DNA of 64,000 nt from Myxococcales bacterium (GCA_016707895.1 JADJGV010000034.1:434001-498000); one strand, 5' to 3'. Numbered from the stretch's first letter, positions 43,418-52,640 are shown. Notes: a model not told the origin generated them from the letters alone. Translations and numbers: made by a program.

Positions 43418-43984
43418 TCACGCGCGCGCGCCGCGGGCGTCGCAGGCGAACCACAGCGCCAGCCGCGGCGGGCGGCGGCCGTCGTCGAGCATCGCCGGGC
43501 CGAGGAACAGGCCGGGCGCGACCTCGCGCAGCTCGTCGCGGATCATCCGGATCGGCCGCGGGTTGGGGGCCTGATCGTAGTCGAGGAAGATGCACGGGCG
43601 GCCGTCGATCGCCGACGGCTCGACCTTGGTGGCGAACGGGAACCAGCGCTTGCCGTCGCCGAGCCGCACCCGGTTGACGCCGCGGCCGTGGGCGGCGTCC
43701 TCGGCGGCGAAGCTCTTGCCCGCCCACGGGAAGAACCGCGCCGCGGCCAGCGCGCGCACCGCCCGGCCGCGCAGGCCGTGGTCGAGGCCGCGGATCGCCA
43801 GCATGCGGCAGGTGGGGTTGCCGTCGAGGGCGGCCAGGCTGTCGGGCACCGACCCGCCGCGGTACACGGCGGTCAGCGCGGCGACGTCGAGCGCGGCGAG
43901 CGCGTCGAGCGTGGTCGGGCGGGACGCGGGCGCGGCGGTGGTGACGGTGGCGGCGGGCGCGGACGTGGCGGTGGTCGTGGTCAT
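43418..43984 (-). CDS. Conserved hypothetical protein coupled to a TetR regulator
   Basis: The 188-residue product has a low-complexity Thr/Ala N-terminus and a folded remainder (LDALAALDVAALTAVYRGGS, ARFFPWAGKSFAAEDAAHGR, NRVRLGDGKRWFPFATKVEP, FLDYDQAPNPRPIRMIRDEL and PGLFLGPAML). I recall similar uncharacterised proteins in which RFFPW-GKSF and the LDYD-NP-IR-I-DE-RE-PGL-LG motifs are conserved; no function is known to me. ATG 43984 has AAGGA 7 nt upstream and overlaps the TetR stop, so it is co-translated with its probable regulator. It may be a lipid or ligand-binding protein. Confidence 0.8.
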   Translation of the reverse strand: MTTTTATSAPAATVTTAAPASRPTTLDALAALDVAALTAVYRGGSVPDSLAALDGNPTCRMLAIRGLDHGLRGRAVRALAAARFFPWAGKSFAAEDAAHGRGVNRVRLGDGKRWFPFATKVEPSAIDGRPCIFLDYDQAPNPRPIRMIRDELREVAPGLFLGPAMLDDGRRPPRLALWFACDARGARA

Positions 43985-44676
43985 GGCGAGTCCTTGGTGG
44001 CGCGTGGAGCGGACGGACCGGCGATCGCCGCCCACGCGGTGGCGGCGACCTCCCGGGACAGCGCGGGTGTGAACGCGACGTAGCCGGCGCGGGTGGCGCG
44101 GATCATCCCGACGAACGCGCCCCACACCGCGATGATCAAGGCGGGGGCCGAGCCGCCGCGCAGCGCGCGGGTCGTCAGGCCCTGCTGCACGACCGCCGCG
44201 ATCGGCGCCAGCACGCGCAGCTCGACGGCGCGCGACGCGGTGTCGAGGTAGTCGCCGTGGTGGTGCAGCTCGAGGAACGCGAACGCCCGCGGCTGGTCAC
44301 GGGCGAACCGATCGAGCGCCGCCCACAGCGCGTCGAACCGCGCGCGCAGCGCGCCGGTGGCCGGCACGCCGGCGGTGAGCGCGGCGCCCAGCGCCGCCTT
44401 GGCCTCGCGGAACACCAGGTTGACCAGCTCGTCCTTGCTGGCGACGTGGCGGTAGACCGACGCCGGCGCCATGCGCGCGGCGGCCGCGATGTCGGGGATC
44501 GACGCGCCGTGGTAGCCGCGCTCGGCGAACAAGGTCAGCGCGGCGTCGAGCAGCGCCGCCCGGCCGCCGACCCGCGGCGGTCGCCCCCGGCCGCGGCGCG
44601 GCGCGGCGGCCGCGGTGATCTCCGACGGGCGCGCGGCGCGTCGGGCCGCCGGGCGAATTTGGGAGCGAACGTTCAT
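43981..44676 (-). CDS. TetR family transcriptional regulator
   Basis: The 231-residue product has a basic, disordered N-terminal stretch (about 1-35), then the TetR helix-turn-helix (about 38-84): RAALLDAALTLFAERGYHGA, then SIPDIAAAARMAPASVYRHVASK, and DELVNLVFREA. The C-terminal ligand/dimer domain is the usual variable helical one. Its ATG lies within a palindrome (44665-44680), suggesting autorepression, and its stop overlaps the next gene, the probable target. The ligand is unknown. Confidence 0.92.
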   Translation of the reverse strand: MNVRSQIRPAARRAARPSEITAAAAPRRGRGRPPRVGGRAALLDAALTLFAERGYHGASIPDIAAAARMAPASVYRHVASKDELVNLVFREAKAALGAALTAGVPATGALRARFDALWAALDRFARDQPRAFAFLELHHHGDYLDTASRAVELRVLAPIAAVVQQGLTTRALRGGSAPALIIAVWGAFVGMIRATRAGYVAFTPALSREVAATAWAAIAGPSAPRATKDSP

Positions 44677-44680
44677 TCGC
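44665..44680. promoter_or_regulatory. Palindromic operator-like site over the tetR start
   Basis: GCGAA (44665-44669) and TTCGC (44676-44680) flank the perfect octamer GAACGTTC (44667-44674), covering ATG 44676 on the minus strand. A TATCTA/TATTTT stretch just upstream could be the -10 box, so binding would block initiation. Confidence 0.5.
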
Positions 44681-44720
44681 AAAATAGATACGCCCGCGGC
44701 GGCCCGCTGTCCAGCCCGAA

Positions 44721-45521
44721 TCAATACGCGTGGATCAACGGCCGGACCTCGCTGCACGGCCGGCACAGCGCGTTGGGCAGGCCGGTGTTGCGGCGGGTGC
44801 GGCCGGCGATGGCCTTGAACACCGGGCCGCTCTGGACCTCGTCGCACCGCAGGCACTCGTTGAGCGAGCCGTCGGGCAGGTGGTACGGCTGATCGAGCGC
44901 GGCGAAGCACGGCGCCAGGCACGCGGCCCGGGTGTGGACGGTGTTGTAGTACCAGATCTGCGCGCACGGCTCGGTGAAGCCGAGGTCGCGCAGGCACCGC
45001 ACGTGATCGGCGGTCGGCCCGTCGGGGAACGCCAGCCCGCAGGCGCGCACCGGCGCGGTCAGATCGTTGGCCTCCATGTAGACCGCGAGGTCGGCCAAGG
45101 TCGAGCACCGGCCGCACACGCCGAAGTGGGTCGGCGCCGCGCCGGCGGCGACCGCCGCGGCCTGGGTCGGGAAGTCGCGCAGCCGGTACTGCCGCGCGCC
45201 GCCCGGCTCGCGGACCACCGCGCACACCGCGGCGTCGCTGATCGGCGGCGCCGGGCTGGCGTAGGGATCGCTGGTCAGCGGCGGCGGCGGATCGAGCAGC
45301 TCCCAGGTGCGCAGCGCCGCGACGTCGGCGGCGGCGTAGGCCGGCGGCGCGAAGTCGAGGTCGCCGCAGCTGCAGCGCGGCCCGCACTGATCGGCGGTCA
45401 GGCCGGTGGCCGCCTCGGGGCGGCCGAACAAGATCGGGCAGCTCGGCGCAGCGCCGTCGCCGTCGCCGCACGCGCCCCCGGCGAGGAGGAGGGCGAGGCA
45501 GGGCAGGGCGGCGCGGGGCAC
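44721..45521 (-). CDS. Cysteine-rich lipoprotein of unknown function
   Basis: The 266-residue product starts with a lipoprotein signal (LPCLALLLAGGACGD, Cys 18) from GTG 45521. The mature part contains about 18 cysteines, many in close pairs such as CGPRCSCG, CGRCSTLAD, CLRCDEV and CRPCSEV. This is compatible with multiple disulfides or metal sites. It has conserved-looking aromatic segments (YYNTVHTRAACLAPCF). I recognise no family. A long open frame extends far upstream on this strand, but it is a shadow of the ygiQ-like gene. It is divergent from that gene. Confidence 0.7.
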   Translation of the reverse strand: MPRAALPCLALLLAGGACGDGDGAAPSCPILFGRPEAATGLTADQCGPRCSCGDLDFAPPAYAAADVAALRTWELLDPPPPLTSDPYASPAPPISDAAVCAVVREPGGARQYRLRDFPTQAAAVAAGAAPTHFGVCGRCSTLADLAVYMEANDLTAPVRACGLAFPDGPTADHVRCLRDLGFTEPCAQIWYYNTVHTRAACLAPCFAALDQPYHLPDGSLNECLRCDEVQSGPVFKAIAGRTRRNTGLPNALCRPCSEVRPLIHAY

Positions 45522-45581
45522 GGCGGCCGCAGTGTCCCACGACGCGGCCGGCGCGGCGTAGCTCCCCTGGCCACGCTGGGC

Positions 45582-45587
45582 TACATT
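45582..45587 (+). promoter_or_regulatory. -10-like TACATT before the YgiQ gene
   Basis: TACATT ends 6 nt before ATG 45594 and selects this start. Confidence 0.5.
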
Positions 45588-45593
45588 GCGCCG

Positions 45594-47732
45594 ATGTCCG
45601 CGCCCCGGCCGCTGTTCGGCTACCGCAAGTTCTGGGCTCACCGCCTGGGGCCGGCGCCGTTCTTGCCGACGACGCGGGCCGAGATGGACGAGCTGGGCTG
45701 GGAGGTGTGCGACGTCGTGCTGATCAGCGGCGACGCCTACGTCGATCACCCCAGCTTCGGCATGGCGATCGTCGGCCGGCTGCTCGAGGCCCAGGGCTTC
45801 CGGGTCGGCATCATCGCGCAGCCCGACTGGCGATCGGCCGCGCCGTTCGCGGCGCTGGGCCGGCCGGCGCTGTGCTTCGGCGTCACCGCCGGCAACATGG
45901 ACTCGATGGTCAACCGCTACACGTCCGACCGCAAGCTGCGCTCGGACGACGCCTACTCGCCGGCCGGCGCCGGCGGGCTGCGGCCCGATCGCGCGGTCGT
46001 GGTGTACGCGCAGCGCTGCCGCGAGGCGTTCGGCGACGTGCCGGTCGTCATCGGCGGCATCGAGGCCAGCCTGCGGCGCATCGCGCACTACGACTACTGG
46101 TCGGACGCGGTGCGGCGCTCGGTGCTGGTCGACTCGCACGCCGATCTGCTGGTCTACGGCAACGGCGAGCGCGCGATCGTCGAGATCGTCCACCGCCTCG
46201 CGCAGCGGCAGGCGATCGCGACCATCCGCGACGTGCGCGGCACCGCGTTCCTCGGCGGCCGCGACGGCTTCGTCGAGCTCGACTCGACCACCGTCGATCG
46301 CCCCGGCCCGGTGGCGCCGCCGATCGATCCCTACGCGATGGTCGAGGAGCAGCCGGGCGCGGCGTGCGCGACCGACGCGGCGCCGGCGCCGCTGGTGCAG
46401 CTGCGGCCGCGGCCGCCCAAGGTGCCGCGCGAGCAGCAGGTGGTGCGGCTGCCGGCGTTCGACGTCGTGAAGTCGGATCGCGTGCTGTACGCCCACGCGT
46501 CGCGCGTGCTGCACCAGGAGGCCAACCCCGGCAACGCCCGCGCGCTGGTGCAGCGCCACGGCGATCGCGACGTCTGGCTGAACCCGCCGCCGCTGCCGCT
46601 GACCACCGCCGAGATGGACGCGCTGTACGAGCTGCCCTACCAGCGGGTGCCGCACCCCGGCTACGGCGGCGCCAAGATCCCGGCGTACGAGATGATCCGG
46701 TTCTCGGTGACCATCCTGCGCGGCTGCTTCGGCGGCTGCTCGTTCTGCTCGATCACCGAGCACGAGGGCCGGATCATCCAGAACCGCAGCGAGGACTCGA
46801 TCCTGCGCGAGATCGAGGCGGTGCGCGATCGCACGCCCGGCTTCCACGGGATCATCAGCGATCTCGGTGGCCCCACCGCCAACATGTGGCGGCTGGCGTG
46901 CAAGACCAAGGAGATCGAGGCCGCGTGCCGCAAGCCGTCCTGCGTCTTCCCCGACGTCTGCGAGAACATGGGCACCGATCACGGGCCGCTGATCCAGCTG
47001 TACCGCAAGGCGCGGGCGCTGCCCGGCGTGAAGAAGGTGCTGATCGCCAGCGGCCTGCGCTACGACCTCGCGGTCAAGTCGCCGGCCTACGTGAAGGAGC
47101 TGGCGCAGCACCACACCGGCGGCTACCTGAAGATCGCCCCCGAGCACACCGAGCCCGGGCCGCTGGGCCACATGATGAAGCCGGGCATCGGCACCTACGC
47201 GCGGTTCAAGGAGCTGTTCGACAAGGCCAGCGCCGACGCCGGCAAGGAGCAGTACCTGATCCCGTACTTCATCGCGGCGCACCCGGGCACCACCGACGAG
47301 GACATGCTGAACCTCGCGCTGTGGCTCAAGGCCAACGGCTTCCGCCCCGATCAGGTGCAGGCGTTCTTGCCGTCGCCGATGGCCACCGCCACCGCGATGT
47401 ACCACACCGGGTTGAACCCGCTGCGCTCGCTCAAGGCGCGCGACGAGGTCGCGACGGTGAAGTCGCCGCAGCGGCGCCGGCTGCACAAAGCGTTCTTGCG
47501 CTACCACGATCCGGCCAACTGGCCGATGCTGCGCGAGGCGCTCGAGCGCATGGGCCGCGCCGACCTGATCGGCAACGGCAAGCACCACCTCGTGCCGCGC
47601 TGGCAGCCGCAGGGCGTGGCGGTGCGCGGCGAGGGCGCGCGGGCGCCGCGCAAGGGCGCCGCGCTGACCCAGCACACCGGGCTGCCGCCGCGGCCGCGCG
47701 AGCGCGACGTCGGCAAGCGGCGCGGGCGCTGA
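45594..47732 (+). CDS. ygiQ: YgiQ family radical SAM protein
   Basis: The 712-residue product matches the YgiQ family in length and motifs. The N-terminal domain (about 1-290) carries SGDAYVDHPSFGMAIVGRLL, then GNMDSMVNRYTSDRKLRSDDAYSP. The radical SAM core has CxxxCxxC (C378, C382, C385 in RGCFGGCSFCSI). C-terminal motifs include GHMMKPGIGTY and FLPSPMATATAMYHTGLNPL. A basic tail extends past the family end. YgiQ is conserved in many bacteria; its reaction is unknown, and RNA or protein modification has been suggested for relatives. It is preceded by a TACATT box and is convergent with a TetR gene. Confidence 0.93.
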   Translation: MSAPRPLFGYRKFWAHRLGPAPFLPTTRAEMDELGWEVCDVVLISGDAYVDHPSFGMAIVGRLLEAQGFRVGIIAQPDWRSAAPFAALGRPALCFGVTAGNMDSMVNRYTSDRKLRSDDAYSPAGAGGLRPDRAVVVYAQRCREAFGDVPVVIGGIEASLRRIAHYDYWSDAVRRSVLVDSHADLLVYGNGERAIVEIVHRLAQRQAIATIRDVRGTAFLGGRDGFVELDSTTVDRPGPVAPPIDPYAMVEEQPGAACATDAAPAPLVQLRPRPPKVPREQQVVRLPAFDVVKSDRVLYAHASRVLHQEANPGNARALVQRHGDRDVWLNPPPLPLTTAEMDALYELPYQRVPHPGYGGAKIPAYEMIRFSVTILRGCFGGCSFCSITEHEGRIIQNRSEDSILREIEAVRDRTPGFHGIISDLGGPTANMWRLACKTKEIEAACRKPSCVFPDVCENMGTDHGPLIQLYRKARALPGVKKVLIASGLRYDLAVKSPAYVKELAQHHTGGYLKIAPEHTEPGPLGHMMKPGIGTYARFKELFDKASADAGKEQYLIPYFIAAHPGTTDEDMLNLALWLKANGFRPDQVQAFLPSPMATATAMYHTGLNPLRSLKARDEVATVKSPQRRRLHKAFLRYHDPANWPMLREALERMGRADLIGNGKHHLVPRWQPQGVAVRGEGARAPRKGAALTQHTGLPPRPRERDVGKRRGR

Positions 47733-47765
47733 TCGACGCGCGGTCACAATTGGCGTGGTTGCCAA

Positions 47766-48413
47766 TCACGCGTCGCGGCGGTCGACGTACCGCCGCACCA
47801 TCGCCTTGAGCTCGGCCTGGACCGCGGCGCGATCGTAGGCGCCGGCGGTGCCCAGGGCGGCGTGCAGCGCCGGCCCGGCGATCGCGAAGCCCAGCGCCAT
47901 CGCCAGCGCCGCCATCGTCGCGAACTCGATCCGCGCGCGCGGCGGGGCGGGGTGGCCCAGCCGCGTGATGCGCGCGATGATGCCGTCGACGACGATCGTC
48001 AGGCCGGGGCGCTGGCCGCCCAGGACCGCCGGCGGCCCGCCGCGGCCGCTCACCAGCGACCAGGTGAGCAGGCGCATCGTCAGCGGCTCGTGGACCAGCT
48101 CGATCAGCGCGTCGATCAGCGGCAGCTCGTCGGGCCCGAAGCTGGCGCTGACCAGCCGCGCCAGCACCTGGTCGCGGGCGGCGTCGAGCCGGCGCGCCAG
48201 CGTCGCGGCGACGAGCTCATCGTAGGTGCCGAAGTAGTGGGTGACCAGGCCGTGGGTGACCCCGGCGGCCTCGGCCACCTCGCGCAGCCCGACCTCGGCC
48301 GGCATGAAGCGGGCGAACGTGCGGTCGGCGGCGTCGAGGATGAGCCGGCGGGCCTCGGCGGGCGTGCGGCGGACGCGTCGGCGCGGCGCGGGCGTCGAGC
48401 GGGCGCGGGCCAT
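47766..48413 (-). CDS. TetR family transcriptional regulator
   Basis: The 215-residue product has a basic N-terminus and the TetR DNA-binding domain (about 18-64): RRLILDAADRTFARFMPAEV, then GLREVAEAAGVTHGLVTHYFGTYDELVAA. The ligand domain contains LTMRLLTWSLVSGRG. ATG 48413 begins the conserved part; the frame runs upstream to 48476 without homology. A strong 22-bp dyad (48458-48479) lies 45-66 nt upstream, between this gene and a divergent lipoprotein gene. It is therefore the likely site of autorepression and of control of the divergent gene. Confidence 0.9.
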   Translation of the reverse strand: MARARSTPAPRRRVRRTPAEARRLILDAADRTFARFMPAEVGLREVAEAAGVTHGLVTHYFGTYDELVAATLARRLDAARDQVLARLVSASFGPDELPLIDALIELVHEPLTMRLLTWSLVSGRGGPPAVLGGQRPGLTIVVDGIIARITRLGHPAPPRARIEFATMAALAMALGFAIAGPALHAALGTAGAYDRAAVQAELKAMVRRYVDRRDA

Positions 48414-48457
48414 GCCGATCGCTACCACGCCGGCCGGGTGATCGCGAGCACGTCTCG

Positions 48458-48479
48458 TTATTGTCACCATTGACAATAA
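48458..48479. promoter_or_regulatory. Perfect 9-bp inverted repeat, probable TetR operator
   Basis: Arms TTATTGTCA (48458-48466) and TGACAATAA (48471-48479) are perfect reverse complements around a 4-nt spacer. This short AT-rich island in a GC-rich region contains a TTGACA on the + strand (48470-48475). It lies between divergent genes. Confidence 0.75.
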
Positions 48480-48532
48480 TGGAGCGCGGCGTCAGGCTGG
48501 GTGAGGTAGCCGTCGCGCGACCGAGGAGGCCC

Positions 48533-49369
48533 ATGTCGTTCGCCGCGTCGCTCATCCCCCGCATCCTGGTGTCTGCGCTGCCCCTGGCCGCTGCGTGCAC
48601 CGACCCCGCCGCCGACGATCGCGCCGGCGAGGCCGCCGCTGGCGCCGCCGTGGTCGACGGCGCCGCGGAGGCCGCCGTGATCGGCGGCTGGTACACCGAC
48701 ACCGCCGGCCTGGCCGGCGCCGCCGCGGCCGTGCCCGAGGCCGAGGCGCGCGCGCTGCTCACCGGCAACACCGCGCGCGCGATCACCGCCGCGGTGACGG
48801 CGCCGGCGTGCGTCGCCGTCGACAGCGATCAGGCGACCTACGTCGCGGCGACGTTCACCGCCTGCACCGGCCCGGGCGGCCGCGGCGGCCTGAGCGGGAC
48901 GGTCCGCGGCGAGCTGGGCCTCGCGACCACGCCGTGCGGCCCCGCGCAGTGCCCGACCGCGCTCACCTGGACGATGACCGCCGACCTGACCTGGGGCGAC
49001 GGCGGCGCGCTCGCGGGCGCGTGGACCATCGACGCGCCGCTGGCGACGACCGCGCCGCGGACGCTCACCGGTGCGCTGACCGCGACCGCGCGCGACGGCG
49101 CCAGCGCCACCAGCCAGGCCACGGCGAGCTGGACCCGCGCCGCCGACGACTGCGTCGCGCTCGACGCGCAGGCGACGCTGACCGGCGCCGCCGCCGGCGA
49201 CCTCACCGTCACCGGGCTCGCCGCGTGCCCCGGTGCGTGTCCCACCGCGGGCGCCGTGGTGCTGCAGGGCGCCCGCGGCGCGCTGGCGTGGAGCTACGGC
49301 GCGGGCGCGACGGTCACGGTCACCGCCGGCGACCGCAGCTTCGCGCTGCCGCTGGCCTGCGCGCGGTAG
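48533..49369 (+). CDS. Secreted lipoprotein, Ala/Thr-rich, unknown
   Basis: The 278-residue product has a lipoprotein signal (RILVSALPLAAACTD, Cys 22). An Ala/Asp-rich stretch follows, then a beta-rich domain with several cysteine pairs (ATTPCGPAQCPTALTW, LAACPGACPTAG). GAGGAGG at 48522-48528 is a strong Shine-Dalgarno sequence for ATG 48533. This contrasts with the leaderless pattern elsewhere, so its promoter is probably the region with the TetR dyad. The function is unknown. A terminator-like hairpin lies after it. Confidence 0.75.
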   Translation: MSFAASLIPRILVSALPLAAACTDPAADDRAGEAAAGAAVVDGAAEAAVIGGWYTDTAGLAGAAAAVPEAEARALLTGNTARAITAAVTAPACVAVDSDQATYVAATFTACTGPGGRGGLSGTVRGELGLATTPCGPAQCPTALTWTMTADLTWGDGGALAGAWTIDAPLATTAPRTLTGALTATARDGASATSQATASWTRAADDCVALDAQATLTGAAAGDLTVTGLAACPGACPTAGAVVLQGARGALAWSYGAGATVTVTAGDRSFALPLACAR

Positions 49370-49432
49370 CGGGGCGGGCGCGCGGCGGGCGCGCGGCGTC
49401 GGCCGGCGCCATCGGCCCCGCCGAAAACGCGA

Positions 49433-49455
49433 CGAGCGCGCCGGCGGCGCGCTCG
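49433..49455. terminator. Bidirectional terminator-like hairpin between convergent genes
   Basis: CGAGCGCGCC (49433-49442) and GGCGCGCTCG (49446-49455) form a perfect 10-bp stem with a 3-nt GGC loop between the convergent stops at 49369 and 49480. There is no U tract, so termination strength is uncertain. Confidence 0.6.
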
Positions 49456-49479
49456 CGGGTCACGACAGGTGTGGCGCGC

Positions 49480-50403
49480 TTACAGGCGCGGCGCGTTGGT
49501 GAGGCAGGTGTTCAGCGCCTCAGTCTCGGTCCAGCCGCAGTGGCCCTCGACCTGCTCCTCGCAGACCGCGTCCTGGTAGCACGCGTACTCGGGGCGGTAC
49601 TCGCAGGTCGAGATCGCGCCGGGCTGGTCGCTGCACAGCTGGCCCGAGCAGCCGCCGACGTAGCAGGCCTTGTGGTCGCGGGCGCGGGTGTAGAACTGGG
49701 TCACGGTGCGGGCCTTGGCGCTGCCGCCGGGGCCGTGCACGGTGTAGCGGTCGCCGGCGATGATCAGGTCGCGGACGAACAGCTCGGTGATCGCGTTGCC
49801 GATCTGGTCGGCGGTCGCGCCCGACGCGTCCCAGCCCAGCTCGGCGATCGACGCCGCGGCCGACGAGTTCAGCTTCTTCTCGCGGAACGAGGCGCACGGC
49901 GCGCTGATGCAGCGGACGCCGGTCTCCTCGACGATCGCGAACGGACCCGACGGGGCGTTGGGGCCCTGGCCCAGCCACGCCTCGGTCGGCTTGAACTCGC
50001 CGTGGCGGCCGATCGTGCCGCCGTAGTTCTTGGCGACGACCGTGCCCCGCATCAGCGCGGCCCCGGCGCCGATCTTGTCGCCGATCTGGCTGATCGTGTC
50101 GTCGCTCACGCCCAGCGTCGACCAGCGGATCTCCGCCACGTAGCAGGTGGCCGCGTAACGGCCGTCGAAGCACCGGGTGGTGCTGGCGTTGACGCGCGAC
50201 ACCCAGTAGCCGCCGCACATCGGCGCGGCGCACCGGCGCATGTCGCGGGTCACGGAGTAATAGGTGTAGGTGCCGCCGAGGTCGGCCTTGCTCTCGTCGA
50301 CGTTCGCGGCGTCGTCGCCAGCGAACTCGTCCTCAACGGCCCCCTCCGTACACGCCGCCAGCCCCACGAACGCAAACGCAGTCACAAGCAATCGAGTCTT
50401 CAT
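49480..50403 (-). CDS. Lipoprotein with C-terminal eight-cysteine cluster
   Basis: The 307-residue product has a lipoprotein signal (LLVTAFAFVGLAACTE, Cys 18). The central region (about 35-230) is globular with its own cysteines (RRCAAPMCGGYW, TGVRCISAPCASF). The C-terminal domain contains exactly eight cysteines (CYVGGCSGQLC, then CEYRPEYACYQDAVCEEQ, and CGWTETEALNTCL). This matches the eight-cysteine-cluster domain found in myxobacterial secreted proteins, function unknown. ATG 50403 gives the signal peptide; a TATCCC box lies further upstream at about 50443. A disulfide-rich extracellular role is likely. Confidence 0.85.
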   Translation of the reverse strand: MKTRLLVTAFAFVGLAACTEGAVEDEFAGDDAANVDESKADLGGTYTYYSVTRDMRRCAAPMCGGYWVSRVNASTTRCFDGRYAATCYVAEIRWSTLGVSDDTISQIGDKIGAGAALMRGTVVAKNYGGTIGRHGEFKPTEAWLGQGPNAPSGPFAIVEETGVRCISAPCASFREKKLNSSAAASIAELGWDASGATADQIGNAITELFVRDLIIAGDRYTVHGPGGSAKARTVTQFYTRARDHKACYVGGCSGQLCSDQPGAISTCEYRPEYACYQDAVCEEQVEGHCGWTETEALNTCLTNAPRL

Positions 50404-50572
50404 GGTTGCCCCGTCCCTGAGCACGGGCTGTGCCACAGGTGGGATAGTCAGATTGTTCGTGAAATCAAATGGTTGACGACTTGACGCAGTGGCTAACCGG
50501 CTCGCCAGCGGCCAGCGTCGTGGCCATGTCGCAGCGACGCGCGCGCCTCACGTCGGGTCGCGGGTGTCGCGG

Positions 50573-51526
<954 letters not shown>

Positions 51527-51532
51527 CGCCCG

Positions 51533-51538
51533 AGTGTC
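51533..51538 (-). promoter_or_regulatory. -10-like GACACT before the exchanger gene
   Basis: GACACT on the minus strand ends 6 nt before GTG 51526. Confidence 0.4.
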
Positions 51539-51639
51539 GACGCGCCAGCGCCGACGGTCAACCGCGCGAGCGTCGATCAGGAGGGCTGCCCAGGTCGGAC
51601 GCGGGTCGTGAACACCCTGTGGACACCGGCGGGCGCGCG

Positions 51640-51880
51640 GTGATCTCCCACATGGGACGCGCGGTGATCTCTCACGTGGGACGCGGGCGGCGGCGGCGCG
51701 GTGATCTCTCACGTGGGACGCGGGCGGCGGCGGCGCGCGGTGATCTCTCACGTGAGACGCGGGCGGCGGCGGCGCGGTGATCTCTCACGTGGGACACGGC
51801 GCGGGGCGAGCGGCGGCGCGCGGTGATCTCCCACGTGGGACGCGGGCGGCGGCGGCGCGCGGTGATCTCTCACGTGAGAC
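51640..51880. repeat. Seven-copy array of CACGTG-centred palindromes
   Basis: The core GTGATCTCTCACGTGGGACG recurs seven times, starting at 51640, 51664, 51701, 51740, 51777, 51823 and 51862 (spacing 24-46 nt). Each holds a 12-bp dyad, perfect in copies 4, 6 and 7 (TCTCACGTGAGA or TCCCACGTGGGA). The spacers are near-identical GCGGGCGGCGGCG-type runs. It occupies the 368-bp gap between the exchanger and SCO1 genes; the rest of that gap shows nothing. Confidence 0.85.
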
Positions 51881-51894
51881 GCGGGCGGCGCCAC

Positions 51895-52560
51895 CTACCG
51901 CGGGGGGTGGTGGCTGAGCCAGCGGGCGTGGCGCATCAGCGTCTCGACCCGACCCCAGTCGTCGGAGTCGTAGAAGCCGCGTAGGTGGCCCCGCTGGTCG
52001 ACCAGCACGAAGTGGCCGCTGTGGGTGATGTCGGGCGCGCCGGACGTCAGCGTGCCGACCGTGTCGAAGCCGATCTTCATGGCCTGCTCCACGAGGTCGC
52101 GGATCGCCTTGAGGTCGCCGCGGACGAAGCGCCACCGCTGCGGATCCGCGCCGTTGGCGAGCGCGTAGTTGGCCAGCACGGGCACGCTGTCATGTTCGGG
52201 GTCGACGGTGAACGACACGAGCTTGATGTCGGGTTGGTCGCCGGTGCGGTCCATGACGGTGCGCATCTTCATCGTCGTCACCGGGCAGATGTTGTCGCAG
52301 CGGGTGAAGATGAAGTTGACGATCGTGACGTGGCCGGTGAGGCCGGTGCGGGTGAACGCCGCGCCGGTGTGGTCGGTCAGGTCGAAGTCGGGCAAGGCGC
52401 GGTCGTCGGTGAACTTCGGCGGCTTGGGCGGGAACAGCACCGTCGGCACCAGCACGGTCGGCACGATCAGCAGCACCACCAGCCCGGCGGCGATCAGCAA
52501 CAGCGTGCGTCCGCGCAGGCCGCGGCGGGGCACCACCGCGGGAGGGGGTTGGCTGGCCAT
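51895..52560 (-). CDS. SCO1/SenC family copper chaperone or thiol oxidoreductase
   Basis: The 221-residue product has an N-terminal membrane anchor (LLLIAAGLVVLLIVPTVLVP) and a periplasmic thioredoxin-like domain. The copper motif C88xxxC92P is in FTRCDNICPVTTMK, and the distal His (H180 or H183) is in DITHSGHFVLVD. Members deliver copper to cytochrome oxidase CuA or act in redox sensing. No oxidase genes lie beside it, so the partner is unknown. ATG 52560 has a TACACG box 6 nt upstream. The repeat array lies just after its stop. Confidence 0.93.
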   Translation of the reverse strand: MASQPPPAVVPRRGLRGRTLLLIAAGLVVLLIVPTVLVPTVLFPPKPPKFTDDRALPDFDLTDHTGAAFTRTGLTGHVTIVNFIFTRCDNICPVTTMKMRTVMDRTGDQPDIKLVSFTVDPEHDSVPVLANYALANGADPQRWRFVRGDLKAIRDLVEQAMKIGFDTVGTLTSGAPDITHSGHFVLVDQRGHLRGFYDSDDWGRVETLMRHARWLSHHPPR

Positions 52561-52566
52561 GGGCGA

Positions 52567-52572
52567 CGTGTA
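52567..52572 (-). promoter_or_regulatory. -10-like TACACG before the SCO1 gene
   Basis: TACACG on the minus strand ends 6 nt before ATG 52560. Confidence 0.4.
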
Positions 52573-52627
52573 GCACTGTCGGCCGCACCCGGGGAGGGTC
52601 AGGGCGCGGGGCGCAGGCGCGCCGTGA

Positions 52628-52633
52628 TACCGT
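52628..52633 (+). promoter_or_regulatory. -10-like TACCGT before the PA14-type lipoprotein gene
   Basis: TACCGT ends 7 nt before ATG 52641. It favours this ATG over the GTG codons at 52632 and 52635, the first of which it overlaps. Confidence 0.45.
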
Positions 52634-52640
52634 GGTGATC

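Noticed and set aside
44721..47765. Minus-strand frame of about 1000 codons ending with the Cys-rich lipoprotein
   Set aside because: Only the last 266 codons from GTG 45521, with a lipoprotein signal, are supported; the rest is antisense to ygiQ.
51640..51880. CRISPR array
   Set aside because: The repeats are palindromic, the spacers are near-identical GC runs of uneven length, and no cas gene is present.
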